A DNA stretch of 62,563 bases, taken from positions 1 through 62,563 of IMG/VR virus record IMGVR_UViG_3300005613_000063, one strand, 5' to 3'. This DNA comes from a virus. The translations under genes were made by a program, and so were the position numbers. This document shows positions 24,954-33,058 of the stretch, one piece after another (the stretch's first letter is position 1; every line of letters starts with the position of its first letter). The notes under the pieces were generated by a model. That model was not told the origin of the DNA. It ran no database searches and was given only the letters and a program-made list of their open reading frames with translations.

Positions 24954-25222
24954 TTGGGACCTCCTACACGATTCCAACGAGCGGGCATGTGGTCACCGCG
25001 AGTGATCCATGTATCAACATCCAAGACCTGCCGGGCTAAATCAAGAGCTAAGATGTAAAACTGTTCTTGCTCAGCCTGACCCCCAGGCAAAGATTCATTG
25101 GCCAATATCTCTTTAGCTCTTTCTAGTAAAGCAGATACCGCTTCATCAATATACATCACTATTCTCCTTTGCTTGCGTTTTGCCTCTTCTCTCCTTTTAT
25201 ATGCAGGCTTATACCTTTTCAC
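24950..25222 (-). CDS. Small hypothetical basic/helical protein
   Basis: A GTG at 25222 (preceded by GGGAGA) gives 90 residues with a highly basic start (KRYKPAYKRREEAKRKQRR). An ATG at 25156, preceded by AAAGGAG, gives 68 residues starting MYIDEAVSALL. Both starts look usable. A 27-codon frame (25222-25302 approx) ends exactly over the GTG and may be a leader peptide. Function is unknown. Confidence 0.55.
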   Translation of the reverse strand: MKRYKPAYKRREEAKRKQRRIVMYIDEAVSALLERAKEILANESLPGGQAEQEQFYILALDLARQVLDVDTWITRGDHMPARWNRVGGPK

Positions 25223-25315
25223 TCTTTATCTCCCATAAAATTCTTAGATGCCACAAGCGACGCTGCACAGACGCACAGTTTGGTTGGAGTCTCTTGTAGC
25301 ATCCGGGAATTCTAC

Positions 25316-25627
25316 TCAAGCGTCAGTAATACAGTCATCGAAGTACTTATCAATTGATTCGGTGCAACCATTTTCTTCAAGCCAAGATAGGGCATCCTCG
25401 GCACTCATTGGGCGAATGCCATCCCCTTCACAGTATCCGCCACCGTGTGCCTCGCTGTATTTAGATGCAGCTCCACCCCAATAGTAGAGGAAGAAAGCAC
25501 CCTTCTTAGTTCGATATAAACGTTCGGACACAGCATGGAAATCTGAGCATCCCCTTCCATTTGTGTAGTGTCCTAATTCTTCGGCAGTATCAGTGTTATA
25601 CCGCTTTTTATTAATTACTCTGATCAT
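25316..25627 (-). CDS. Small conserved phage/mobile-element protein (TAEELG-type)
   Basis: The 103-residue sequence KKRYNTDTAEELGHYTNG, ERLYRTKKGAFFLYYWGG and MSAEDALSWLEENG matches a small family common in phages and conjugative elements with unknown function. ATG at 25627 has AGGAGG 9 bases upstream; the extra 16 codons before it are not supported. Confidence 0.75.
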   Translation of the reverse strand: MIRVINKKRYNTDTAEELGHYTNGRGCSDFHAVSERLYRTKKGAFFLYYWGGAASKYSEAHGGGYCEGDGIRPMSAEDALSWLEENGCTESIDKYFDDCITDA

Positions 25628-25664
25628 TGTATTGTCCTCCTGCCAAAAAAGGGCGATAGAGAAG

Positions 25665-25728
25665 TTAAACGTCACGTCGCTAAATCAAACTAAACGTCAC
25701 GTCACGTCATTAAACGTCACGTCGTACT
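25665..25728. repeat. Short tandem repeat with TAAACGTCACGTC units
   Basis: Between two minus-strand genes the sequence carries three TAAACGTCACGTC-type units plus an extra ACGTC. On the minus strand it lies just upstream of the start of the 103-residue gene, so it could be a regulator binding site. Coordinates are approximate. Confidence 0.6.
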
Positions 25729-25733
25729 GAACT

Positions 25734-26981
25734 CTAATCCAAATTGTTATAGGCTATGTTCTCGACGGTATTTCCAGGCAGTGAAATGCCTGCATAGATA
25801 TGGGCATAAGTCTGTTCTAAATGCTCAATGCTCATAGCATCCGCGGCTTGGATGACTGCATTTTCATCAAAGGACAGCTCTTCAATTGGCGTGTCCTCGA
25901 TGCAAAAACAGAGACGTGCAACATCAGTTGGCTTAGCCCGATACCACAGCAACTCCACAGTGTCGGGCAAATCAACTTCTCCAACTAGTCCAGATGAGGC
26001 TAGCAGCTTTTCAGTGCAGTATTCGCACAAGGACCACCCTTTATCAGCGACGTTGGGATCATAGGCCTCAAGTACAGTGCAACCGGCGTCCGAACAGACC
26101 TGACACATCCCTTCACGGGCACACTCGTCGCACATGACGTCGGTGTAGTGAATGCAGATGCCCCCACCCCCATGGTATCCAGTGGGTTCAGGTTGACCTT
26201 CCCCATCTCCACTAAATTCAATCGCGGCTGAGCACTGTGAGCATTCCCAAGTCAAATACAGCCCATATTCAGACGATGCAACCTCAAGGGCTTTCATCCA
26301 GTATCGCTCGCCCGCAAACGACGCATTGTTTATTGGTTCATCAAACGAACCAACTTCCCAACTATCAATACGCCCTGACGAGTGAGAACCCATTTCACTC
26401 CCGTAGCGAGTGCCATCTAAAGCAAAGGGCCAGGACTCACGGTCGGCCAATGACGATGCATCCTCATCCAGAACAACCTCAAGCAGGTCCGAGAGAGAAT
26501 GAATAGCATCTAAGCCAATTCCCTGCCCCGAAGCATAAAGTGGCCACACACACAACTCAGGTTGCTTCATCGCTGGATATTGCTGAGCGATATCAGCCAT
26601 CTCACAACGCATGATATTTATGGAATCATCCAATTCCATCCATTTATCGAACAGAGTGCAGAGAGATTCTCGCATCTCATCTGTGAACGGCCTGTTCCAA
26701 GAATAGCTGTTTGCATTGATAAAGTCTGACCAGGCGTGTTTGACCGCGCCCAATGCATATTGATGTCTCATCCGCAGGTCTTCATACTTCTTCGAGAATG
26801 TCTCCCGAATAGGGTCATATCGAGACGGGATGTCTGACATCAGCGTCGATTGCAAATCGCACCCAATTGGTGTCACCAACCAGATGTTGGGTTCATAAAA
26901 GCAACCAGAGTACGGTGAATGGACCGTACCGGTTAGATAAAACGGCTTTCCACGCTCCCACGCGGCTTTGATCTCTTCCAA
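25734..26981 (-). CDS. Hypothetical 415-residue protein with two cysteine clusters
   Basis: Residues about 255-340 contain CSQCSAAIEF, then DVMCDECAREGMCQVCSDAGC and LCEYCTEKL, giving many CxxC pairs for two or more zinc sites. The N-terminal two-thirds is helical and Trp-rich. It starts at TTG 26981 with AAAGGAG upstream. No enzymatic motif is visible. It heads a run of small genes and faces an 850 bp non-coding stretch. Confidence 0.7.
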   Translation of the reverse strand: MEEIKAAWERGKPFYLTGTVHSPYSGCFYEPNIWLVTPIGCDLQSTLMSDIPSRYDPIRETFSKKYEDLRMRHQYALGAVKHAWSDFINANSYSWNRPFTDEMRESLCTLFDKWMELDDSINIMRCEMADIAQQYPAMKQPELCVWPLYASGQGIGLDAIHSLSDLLEVVLDEDASSLADRESWPFALDGTRYGSEMGSHSSGRIDSWEVGSFDEPINNASFAGERYWMKALEVASSEYGLYLTWECSQCSAAIEFSGDGEGQPEPTGYHGGGGICIHYTDVMCDECAREGMCQVCSDAGCTVLEAYDPNVADKGWSLCEYCTEKLLASSGLVGEVDLPDTVELLWYRAKPTDVARLCFCIEDTPIEELSFDENAVIQAADAMSIEHLEQTYAHIYAGISLPGNTVENIAYNNLD

Positions 26982-27119
26982 AATCTCACTCCTTTCTGAA
27001 GTCGGCTACGACTCCTGCAAATTTGTCTTCTATCATTACCATTTCGTTCCTCCTCAGGAATATATAGAATTGCATTGACTCAGTCTATTCTACATATTCC
27101 CGAACAGGATGAAGATGAA

Positions 27120-27190
27120 GGGTTGGAACTAAGGGTTGGAACTAGGGGTTGGAACTAAACTAAGTTGGAACTAAACTAAGGGCTGGATTG
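27120..27190. repeat. Tandem GGTTGGAACTAA repeat array
   Basis: Four to five imperfect copies of GGTTGGAACTAA (with interruptions CTAA and AGGG) follow each other. The last copy decays into GGCTGGATTG. There is no coding context. Such an iteron-like array could be a protein binding site. Confidence 0.75.
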
Positions 27191-27486
27191 TAACTTAGGG
27201 AATAATCTGCTATAACCCATAGTTGGGAGACGCTCAATCTACTGCAGGGGGTTGAGTGTATAAAATGTATGGCAAGACACAAAGAATTCCGATTGCCATT
27301 TGTTATGTGTTTCGGGCATACACCATGCCCTGATTTTAGCGCGCTGTTAGGAGGTTAGCTGCTTGAGCTGTCAGATTTCACACGAGTGCAGACTCAGGCT
27401 TAATTCGAGGGCTCACTCTTATGCAGAAATAGCGGAATTCAAGGGTGGAATCAGGAGCTTGAAATCAACATCAGGCAATGATCTGA

Positions 27487-27546
27487 GCTACAAACCCGGG
27501 CAACCATGCCGTCAAAGGCGGCTGAGCGTGTGAACTGGTTTGTAGC
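27487..27546. repeat. 10-bp inverted repeat enclosing small hairpins, possible structured RNA
   Basis: GCTACAAACC (27487-27496) and GGTTTGTAGC (27537-27546) are exact reverse complements. The enclosed 40 bases contain GGCA-ACCA-TGCC, which can form an inner hairpin, so a multi-branch fold is possible. Transcription is unknown. Confidence 0.5.
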
Positions 27547-27830
27547 GTACCTCTGTAGGATTCCCTTGTGTGAGGAGGTAATGCCTCATACACATGCATC
27601 TCCCTCTTTTCCTTCTATGACATTCATAACGGTGGGCTCTGTCGGCTTACACGACACCTCGGGTTGTCACTGATAGCTGTTCCCCACTGCAAATGGGTGC
27701 TGCTTTTAACGTGTGGCTAAAGCTTGCAGATCTCTAGCCTCCCCGTGTTCTCTTATAGTTACCACTATCGGCCCGTATTTTTTCGATAGCTCTAGCACCT
27801 GCATGTGGGTCTTTGCAACCTCTTTTCCTT

Positions 27831-28064
27831 CTATGCTCCGATTGGGATCATATATTCTAGTCTGAGAAATTCATGGACGGCTTCGTATAGGTCGGAGCCC
27901 TCATACATGGAGATTCCCGTACGTCCCAAAACTACCCAGGTTGGACTGGATTGGGTGGCTGTATGGTAGGTCCCAATTGAGTAAACCTGGCCCAACATCA
28001 GACCACGGCTTAGAACTGCTGCGCAGGTCTCGAATAGATCTTCAAATCTAATATGGAACTCCAT
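27831..28064 (-). CDS. Small hypothetical protein, 77 residues
   Basis: The protein has a mixed fold with FHIRFEDLFETCAAVL and LYEAVHEFLRLEYM helices around a beta centre. It is not recognised. It begins at ATG 28064, 18 bp after the neighbouring gene, and ends at the non-coding stretch. Confidence 0.6.
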   Translation of the reverse strand: MEFHIRFEDLFETCAAVLSRGLMLGQVYSIGTYHTATQSSPTWVVLGRTGISMYEGSDLYEAVHEFLRLEYMIPIGA

Positions 28065-28082
28065 GAGTGCGTTCCTTCTGGC

Positions 28083-28379
28083 CTAGTACCAAGTATTCAA
28101 CTCTGTGAGATGCCCTTGGTAGCATTCACACAGTTCAATGTGACTGGTGCCAGTCCTGAGCCAAATTTCAAACCGGCTATCATGCACGGCTTGGATGTTC
28201 ATGAATACCCAAGTCTTTATGCCTAAATACCCTGCTAACCAACAATAACGGGCATGACCCACCAACTCCCCACTATCAGGGTTGAAAATGCTGCGGTATG
28301 CCATGGTTGGCTCTGTGCTATCCGGCACTATAGGCCCAAAGCGCAGATAGTGCGAAGTAATCTGTTTGACCAATAGCAT
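28083..28379 (-). CDS. Small hypothetical protein, 98 residues
   Basis: A beta-rich protein with aromatic strands (FGPIVPDSTEPTMAYRSIF, RFEIWLRTGTSHIELC). Not recognised. The ribosome binding site is weak. It is the start of a two-gene operon with the 77-residue protein. Confidence 0.55.
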   Translation of the reverse strand: MLLVKQITSHYLRFGPIVPDSTEPTMAYRSIFNPDSGELVGHARYCWLAGYLGIKTWVFMNIQAVHDSRFEIWLRTGTSHIELCECYQGHLTELNTWY

Positions 28380-28966
28380 CTATGAACTGGCAGGAGTCAG
28401 ACGCTAGATGTTTAGCTATTCGATGATAGCTCATTGCGTGCTTACGATTCTTACGATTCATGCGAATCTCTCCATGGTCTAGGTGTTTAGAAAAATGACC
28501 GTTCAGTCATAATTCGGCTATACTTAGGATTGAGTGCTTTTAGTTGAGTTTGTATCACAAACCCTTTACATACCAATGCCTAAGTATTGAGAATCTTTCA
28601 TGATTCCTATAAAGTTTACATAATCCAGTTAGTCGGCACTCACTTATTATCAGTGAGAAATCTGTGCCAACATCTGAGTTTCAGACCCTGTTTATGTCAG
28701 ATATAACCCCAGAAAACCCGGAAAACCGCGGTGGAAGTGGGCGTGTTTTCCCTCCTTATATCCCGATATTGGCGTATTTCACCACGAAATATTTTTGCGG
28801 CTTTCCACCCAAAAATTGGTGGCCGGCTTAAGTTGCGGCTTAGTGGTAGCGCCGCCGCGCCCGCGCACGTGCCCGCGTTTCGTCTGCAACCCCCCGTACG
28901 TACTAGGGAATTTTCACTGTGTATCTTTGACTACAAATACACACTACCCTACATGTAACCCCTGGA

Positions 28967-29002
28967 AAGTTGCTTAGAGACTGGATATGAGGATATCAGA
29001 AA
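28967..29002. repeat. 36-bp direct repeat, copy 1
   Basis: AAAGTTGCTTAGAGACTGGA with GGATATCAGAA at its end recurs identically at 29103-29138, 136 bp downstream. Only two copies are seen and no associated cas genes, so it is not called CRISPR. It could be an integration or recombination site or a duplicated operator. Confidence 0.75.
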
Positions 29003-29059
29003 TTGATATCTCAATATAGAGCTATAATCCAAAATGAGGTATCTCAAACACTCTCAAAT

Positions 29060-29109
29060 CAACTTTTATTGAATCAGGGTCAAATCATGCATTGATTCAA
29101 TAAAAGTTG
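29060..29109. repeat. 17-bp perfect inverted repeat
   Basis: CAACTTTTATTGAATCA (29060-29076) and TGATTCAATAAAAGTTG (29093-29109) are exact reverse complements with a 16-base loop. It can form a strong hairpin and overlaps the second direct repeat. Confidence 0.7.
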
Positions 29110-29138
29110 CTTAGAGACTGGATATGAGGATATCAGAA
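29103..29138. repeat. 36-bp direct repeat, copy 2
   Basis: This is identical to 28967-29002. Its first bases are shared with the right arm of a 17-bp inverted repeat. Confidence 0.75.
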
Positions 29139-29142
29139 TATT

Positions 29143-29185
29143 AAATAGAAAACAGGGATGTAAGTACTAGACCTACATCCCTGTT
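29143..29185 (-). terminator. Intrinsic terminator after the 29.2-30.1 kb operon
   Basis: On the minus strand a 12-bp perfect stem AACAGGGATGTA / TACATCCCTGTT (loop of 11) is followed by TTTTCTATTT. It lies 20 bp beyond the stop of the gene at 29206-29745, as expected for a rho-independent terminator. Confidence 0.75.
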
Positions 29186-29205
29186 AGATTTGGTGAGTCT
29201 GAAAG

Positions 29206-29745
29206 TTACTTATTGCCACGCCGTCGTCGACGGTGCCGACGTGACCTCACGGTCCTACTACCGACGAGAGATCTAAGCTGGTCCCAGTGTGGTGAATTGT
29301 CGAATACCAAGTCAGACGTACGAATCTCACGTCCAACCCCGGACACTGACATACACACAGAGCGAATGTCCTCCTCGGTAGCACATCGTGATACACTGCA
29401 TGTCCCACGTTCCACCCTCGACATACGTCGGATAACGGGTGCCAAGGTGCGCTTATCACCCTCGCGTAGGTTAGCTCGGTACGACGCCACCCCCTCGCGT
29501 ACACCGTGGGACATGTAGTCACATTGTGCTACAAGGTCTCGAGTATAGGGTGACGTGGTCACGTCCACCCCTTCGTCGGAGAGTGTGTGTAAAACGGTGC
29601 GGATGTAGGACACGGAAGCGCGATCTGCGACCCTACGTAGTAGGATCATTAGCTCCACATGCCTACCCGCACCTACCTCCCCGTCCGCACGCTGAATCTC
29701 ACGTGCCAGCCATAGGGGAGATAGTGCAGGTATCATCGTAGACAT
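29206..29745 (-). CDS. Hypothetical Arg-rich protein, 179 residues
   Basis: The codon choice here looks more GC-rich than in neighbouring genes. It is a helical, arginine-rich protein with a strongly basic C-terminus (RSRRHRRRRRGNK), suggesting nucleic acid binding. No family is recognised. It overlaps the upstream gene by 1 bp (TAATG-like coupling) and is closed by a strong terminator. Confidence 0.7.
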   Translation of the reverse strand: MSTMIPALSPLWLAREIQRADGEVGAGRHVELMILLRRVADRASVSYIRTVLHTLSDEGVDVTTSPYTRDLVAQCDYMSHGVREGVASYRANLREGDKRTLAPVIRRMSRVERGTCSVSRCATEEDIRSVCMSVSGVGREIRTSDLVFDNSPHWDQLRSLVGSRTVRSRRHRRRRRGNK

Positions 29746-30122
29746 TAGCTCAAATCCTCCGCTACAATGACGTCATCTGTGGTGGGAGGTGCGATATCAG
29801 CAGTCTCGGTTTCGACATCATCCTTAGCAGGTGTGGGAGCTTGGATAGCCGCCTTAGCGTTTTGAACTTTGCTACGGTCAGTCTCAGACAGACCTAACAG
29901 AGCATCGGACTTTGCTACGAGCGCAGCCACGTACTGATCAGCTTTCGCCCGCAACACCCTCGAGTCCATACTCTCCTCTATCTTGCTCACAGCAGCTGTA
30001 ATGCGAACCTCTCGTGCGTGCGTGCACGTGAGCTCGAGTGCCTTTGCCACCAGTTTTTCATTATGCTTAGTACGCTGTTGAGGTGTAGCACTTGCAGCCA
30101 ATTCGTTGATAATATCTGACAT
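29745..30122 (-). CDS. Hypothetical helical protein, 125 residues
   Basis: It is mainly helical with an acidic, Pro/Thr-rich C-terminus (PTPAKDDVETETADIAPPTT). The start has CAGGAG upstream. It is the first gene of the operon with the Arg-rich protein and is preceded by an unusual leader with three palindromes. No function is recognised. Confidence 0.7.
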   Translation of the reverse strand: MSDIINELAASATPQQRTKHNEKLVAKALELTCTHAREVRITAAVSKIEESMDSRVLRAKADQYVAALVAKSDALLGLSETDRSKVQNAKAAIQAPTPAKDDVETETADIAPPTTDDVIVAEDLS

Positions 30123-30132
30123 GTCGTCTCCT

Positions 30133-30228
30133 GTCCCACCGAGGTGGGATTTGATTGTTATCGCACACCGTGTGCGGTTGTAAGCTCGACCTTGTTGGGG
30201 TGCAAGCCTACAACCCCATGCGGGGTAC
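30133..30228 (-). promoter_or_regulatory. Leader with three consecutive palindromes
   Basis: TCCCACCGAGGTGGGA (30134-30149), CGCACACCGTGTGCG (30162-30176) and ACCCCATGCGGGGT (30213-30226) lie in the 5' leader of the minus-strand gene at 29745-30122. They could be operators or an RNA regulatory leader. No riboswitch family is recognised. Confidence 0.5.
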
Positions 30229-30232
30229 TACG

Positions 30233-30454
30233 TTAGCTTACAGTGAACTCTCGTGAGTCCAAAGTAGGACACTCGAGCATGAGCTGTGATAGGAAGGTAC
30301 AACAGTCACCGAATGTGCCTCGGTATACTACACTGTCCCCATGTTTTAATTCCATTGTATGCACGGGTCGTGCAAAGTGTGTAGGGTTCAGTGCAAAGCC
30401 AGCGTGGTCTACAGAAATAACTACATGTGCTACTCGTCGGTTAACTGTGGTCAT
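30233..30454 (-). CDS. Small hypothetical protein, 73 residues
   Basis: It is a beta-rich protein with one Cys pair (GDCCTFLSQLMLECPTL). It is not recognised and shares the GC-rich codon look of its neighbours. It lies upstream of the palindromic leader and downstream of an AT-rich non-coding region. Confidence 0.6.
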   Translation of the reverse strand: MTTVNRRVAHVVISVDHAGFALNPTHFARPVHTMELKHGDSVVYRGTFGDCCTFLSQLMLECPTLDSREFTVS

Positions 30455-31038
30455 GATAAGACTCCTTTGTGAGGACTACAATCGACTACAGTGTAGGAGA
30501 GTCCCCGGTTTTTTGTTTTTTCCCTTTTCAAAGAAAGAATAATGCAAAGTTGATACCACAATATTGAGGTATGAATTGATATAGTAATATCAAGTGGTTA
30601 CATTTCAATACATGTCAGGTCACTATGACAATTATCTCATGTAAGAAATGTAGTTGATATGATTATATAGTGATATCAAGATATTAAGTAGTGTCCAAAA
30701 ATAGGTCAGCATTGACAGAAATGTCATAGTGTGATATTTTGGTATCAAACCATGCAAGCAAGGATCATGCCATGACACATTGTGTCATTTAGGGATCCAA
30801 TGATTTCAATAGGATAGGATCCTTGGATCCATTGGATCCGACTCAATAAAGATCAATGATATCATATAGTTAGAAGGGGGTGGTTACATTCCCTACCTGT
30901 GGGGAGATGTGTTCTTACCGAGGTACACCCCCTCAGAAAAATAGTAATTTTCTGTAAGTTTTTCTCAAAAAATAGTAAATTTCTATAGAAAAAGATGTAT
31001 ACAATGATATCACAGTATCAATATGTAAACAGCTTAAA
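30455..31038. other. AT-rich non-coding stretch dense in palindromes
   Basis: No gene is supported. Palindromes include TTGATATAGTAATATCAA (30576-30593), ATGACACATTGTGTCAT (30772-30788) and four GGATCC hexamers within 47 bp (30793-30839). Several more GATATCA-type elements are scattered through it. This could be a promoter, operator or partition-like region; a function is not shown. Confidence 0.5.
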
Positions 31039-31437
31039 TTATTCAGAAATAGTTTTCAGGCCAGATTCAGCCTTACAGACAGTTTGCTCCAAATCGAGCA
31101 AGGAGGAGAGCACCGGCACAAATGAAGATAAGTCAGCAGCCCCCAACTTCTTTCCTTCTAAGTCCTCAACCACCCCCAACAAAGCCTGAATCAAGCAATG
31201 CCGGGGAGTTCCACACAACAGAGCTTCAGCACATAGGCTCTGCACCAAGTCCTCTAGACGGTCGGCAGAGTGCCCCCAGTGCCCGGCAGCAATTCCCCGC
31301 AAATCAGCCCGAATATACGGAGCATTCGGTAAGACCGAAGCCGAAGCCTCCGCCCGATTTAAGATCACCTCGTTAGGTCCTAATTCTGCCTCATTCATAC
31401 TCATACTCATAGATGTAGATTCAAGCATATTTGGCAT
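31039..31437 (-). CDS. Hypothetical protein, 132 residues
   Basis: The protein has an N-terminal Met/Ser-rich stretch, a helical centre (ADRLEDLVQSLCAEALL) and a helical C-terminus. The exact start is uncertain since several ATG codons cluster. Not recognised. Confidence 0.55.
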   Translation of the reverse strand: MPNMLESTSMSMSMNEAELGPNEVILNRAEASASVLPNAPYIRADLRGIAAGHWGHSADRLEDLVQSLCAEALLCGTPRHCLIQALLGVVEDLEGKKLGAADLSSFVPVLSSLLDLEQTVCKAESGLKTISE

Positions 31438-31555
31438 AGTGAGGGCTGGTCCTTAGCAAAAAAGAAAAAAAAGAAAAAAGGAAGCCCTAATCGTAGCACA
31501 ACACACCCGACAAGACCAAGCAGAGAGTTCTTAATCAAATCCAGCAACTATGAAA

Positions 31556-31972
31556 CTATGAACCAAGGAGCATCTTAAGAGCATCCTTGCACCCGCGACT
31601 CTGCTGAGCCTCCTTCAAATCCCATGCTCGAGCATTCCAACGGGCGCAAGCCTCAGACCATGTGGGAGCCACAGAACCACGCCCACAATCGCAGGGGATC
31701 CAATACGTCAGCCCTTCAGTAATATTGTGTTGCACGCATGATTGAACGGTCTTACACAAAATGCAGGTCATCACCACCCCCTTACCACCCGACATGATCT
31801 TATCCCAAGCCTCCAGCATCTCCTTCCACAAAGCATAGGCCTCATTGCGAGTATAGGCTGAAACCCCAGGCCCACATTTGCAGCCCACTTTATAGAGCTG
31901 CCCTCCATTGCGTTCAGAGGTCATCAAACAATAAGCCCCCTCACACCTAGGACACAATTCTAAATCAAGCAT
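31556..31972 (-). CDS. Tandem Lar-like zinc domain protein (possible restriction alleviation)
   Basis: The 138-residue protein has two similar halves. Each starts with a CxxC (LCPRCEGAYC and CILCKTVQSC), then CKCGPG or CDCGRG, then EAYALWKEM or EACARWNARAW. This order (CxxC, CxCG, EAxxxWN) resembles the Lar-type restriction alleviation domain, here duplicated. Lar eases host restriction in Rac prophage by affecting the EcoKI system. The ATG at 31972 is preferred over TTG 31984. The function is inferred from pattern alone. Confidence 0.6.
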   Translation of the reverse strand: MLDLELCPRCEGAYCLMTSERNGGQLYKVGCKCGPGVSAYTRNEAYALWKEMLEAWDKIMSGGKGVVMTCILCKTVQSCVQHNITEGLTYWIPCDCGRGSVAPTWSEACARWNARAWDLKEAQQSRGCKDALKMLLGS

Positions 31973-32000
31973 CAAATCCAGCAATTATCAACTCCGATCA

Positions 32001-32255
32001 TCAACCTCGATCAAACGTAGGGTCTGTAATATGCCAATACTTCGATACCAATGGTACCCAAGTATGACGCAACTGATTGGTATGCACCACCTGCAAATAA
32101 CCCTTCTCCACCAAAGAGGCCATGTGACGTGAAGCAGCAGCACGAGACACGCCAAAATGAGCAGCCACCCCTGCACAATCTGGACCCGAATAGCACCGAA
32201 TCCTGTGCAGGATCCAATCCAAATACCGAGCTTCAGTATCTGTCAGAGGTTCCAT
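32001..32255 (-). CDS. Winged helix-turn-helix transcriptional regulator
   Basis: The 84-residue protein has a MarR/ArsR-like winged helix: GVAAHFGVSRAAASRHMASL is the HTH, followed by VEKGYLQVV and a wing (LRHTWVPLV). It is about the size of a single DNA-binding domain. It likely controls the small neighbouring genes, though its target is unknown. Confidence 0.7.
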   Translation of the reverse strand: MEPLTDTEARYLDWILHRIRCYSGPDCAGVAAHFGVSRAAASRHMASLVEKGYLQVVHTNQLRHTWVPLVSKYWHITDPTFDRG

Positions 32256-32263
32256 TTTCCTGT

Positions 32264-32515
32264 TTAGACATCTGAATACTCCCTTTGTTTACGGTAGTTC
32301 CTCTCGTTCTTCAGTACATACTCCTCGGTCCTGGTTGCAAACACATCTGCTACATACCAACCATATTGCCATGAGCCATCGATTTTCATCTTAAGCTGCT
32401 TGCCCTTCTTGGCAAACTGCTGAGGGATCCAAGCAGTAGAGATGGTAGTAGAAACTGTACCATCCTCCATCTTTCTAGGCCTTCTCAGGCTGCACTGGGT
32501 GTACATCGTTGACAT
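32264..32515 (-). CDS. Small hypothetical protein, 83 residues
   Basis: The ATG at 32515 (MSTMYTQCSL) has AGGAAG upstream; a TTG at 32590 is less likely. Its centre (STAWIPQQFAKKGKQLKMK, WQYGWYVADVF) resembles small phage proteins of unknown function with a beta-barrel look. Ends 9 bp before the regulator gene. Confidence 0.6.
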   Translation of the reverse strand: MSTMYTQCSLRRPRKMEDGTVSTTISTAWIPQQFAKKGKQLKMKIDGSWQYGWYVADVFATRTEEYVLKNERNYRKQREYSDV

Positions 32516-32670
32516 CACTCTCTTCCTTGATTCAAAAGGGCGTCTGCAGAGCCTGGCTGCCCAATTATCTGCATTTGTAACCATTCCCAAGTATCTGGGT
32601 AGCAGGCTATATACACCCCCGGTCCCCAGCGACGTGAGCGTAGCAATAAGTTAGGGGAATGTCAACCCCC

Positions 32671-32883
32671 TTATAGGTCTTTAAATTCACCTGCAATCAA
32701 CTCATCTGGGTATCGCGTAAAGAGTGTCTCCTTCAGTACATCAATAGCCGCAACTAAGCGTGATTCCTCTGCTTCCAACTTACGCAGTTGCTCTGATACT
32801 GAGATAATGCAGGCTGTTTGGCTCTTAATCAAGGTCACCAATTGAGCCTTGTCATAATGCTCTAACGGCATAATTTTGGCCAT
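32671..32883 (-). CDS. Small helical protein, 70 residues
   Basis: It is a short protein with a helical, coiled-coil-like centre (SVSEQLRKLEAEESRLVAAI). Not recognised. It is separated from the next gene by a strong hairpin. Confidence 0.6.
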   Translation of the reverse strand: MAKIMPLEHYDKAQLVTLIKSQTACIISVSEQLRKLEAEESRLVAAIDVLKETLFTRYPDELIAGEFKDL

Positions 32884-33023
32884 GTGGAATCTCCCATGTT
32901 GTTTTCTGTTTTCTTTTAATCATCAATGCGATATAAAGGCAACCTAAGCACCAAGTCGAAAATTAATGGGTCGCTGAAGAATTCTTGAGCCCTTGCAAGT
33001 GGCGCAGGGATTTCAAAGCAAAG

Positions 33024-33058
33024 ATAAAGCCTAGGGTCATGACCTCCCTAGGCTTTAT
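33024..33058. terminator. Strong hairpin between 32.9 and 33.1 kb
   Basis: ATAAAGCCTAGGG (33024-33036) and CCCTAGGCTTTAT (33046-33058) are perfect reverse complements. On the minus strand it follows the stop of the gene at 33055-33267 and is followed by a short U-containing run (CTTTG). On the plus strand a T-rich tract follows. It is probably an intrinsic terminator. Confidence 0.65.

Larger units (their letters stand above)
26982..27830. other. Non-coding stretch, about 850 bp, with repeats and possible structured RNA
   Basis: No open frame with a credible start was found. It holds a tandem GGTTGGAACTAA array (27120-27190), a long inverted repeat (27487-27546) and two similar pyrimidine tracts CTCTTTTCCTTCTATG at about 27606 and 27819. 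It may contain an RNA gene or a replication or packaging signal, but I see no known family. Confidence 0.5.
28380..29142. other. Non-coding stretch with direct and inverted repeats and a GC-rich patch
   Basis: No gene is supported here. A TetR-operator-like TGACCGTTCAGTCA lies near 28495. About 28790-28910 is visibly rich in G and C between AT-rich flanks. A 36-bp direct repeat and a 17-bp inverted repeat occupy 28967-29138. A plus-strand open frame at 28731-28958 has no ribosome binding site and no protein-like composition. Confidence 0.5.

Noticed and set aside
28731-28977. Plus-strand open frames in the GC-rich patch
   Set aside because: They lack ribosome binding sites and do not look like protein-coding sequence.
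28967-29138. CRISPR-like direct repeats
   Set aside because: Only two 36-mers exist, separated by 100 bases, with no third unit, leader or cas genes.
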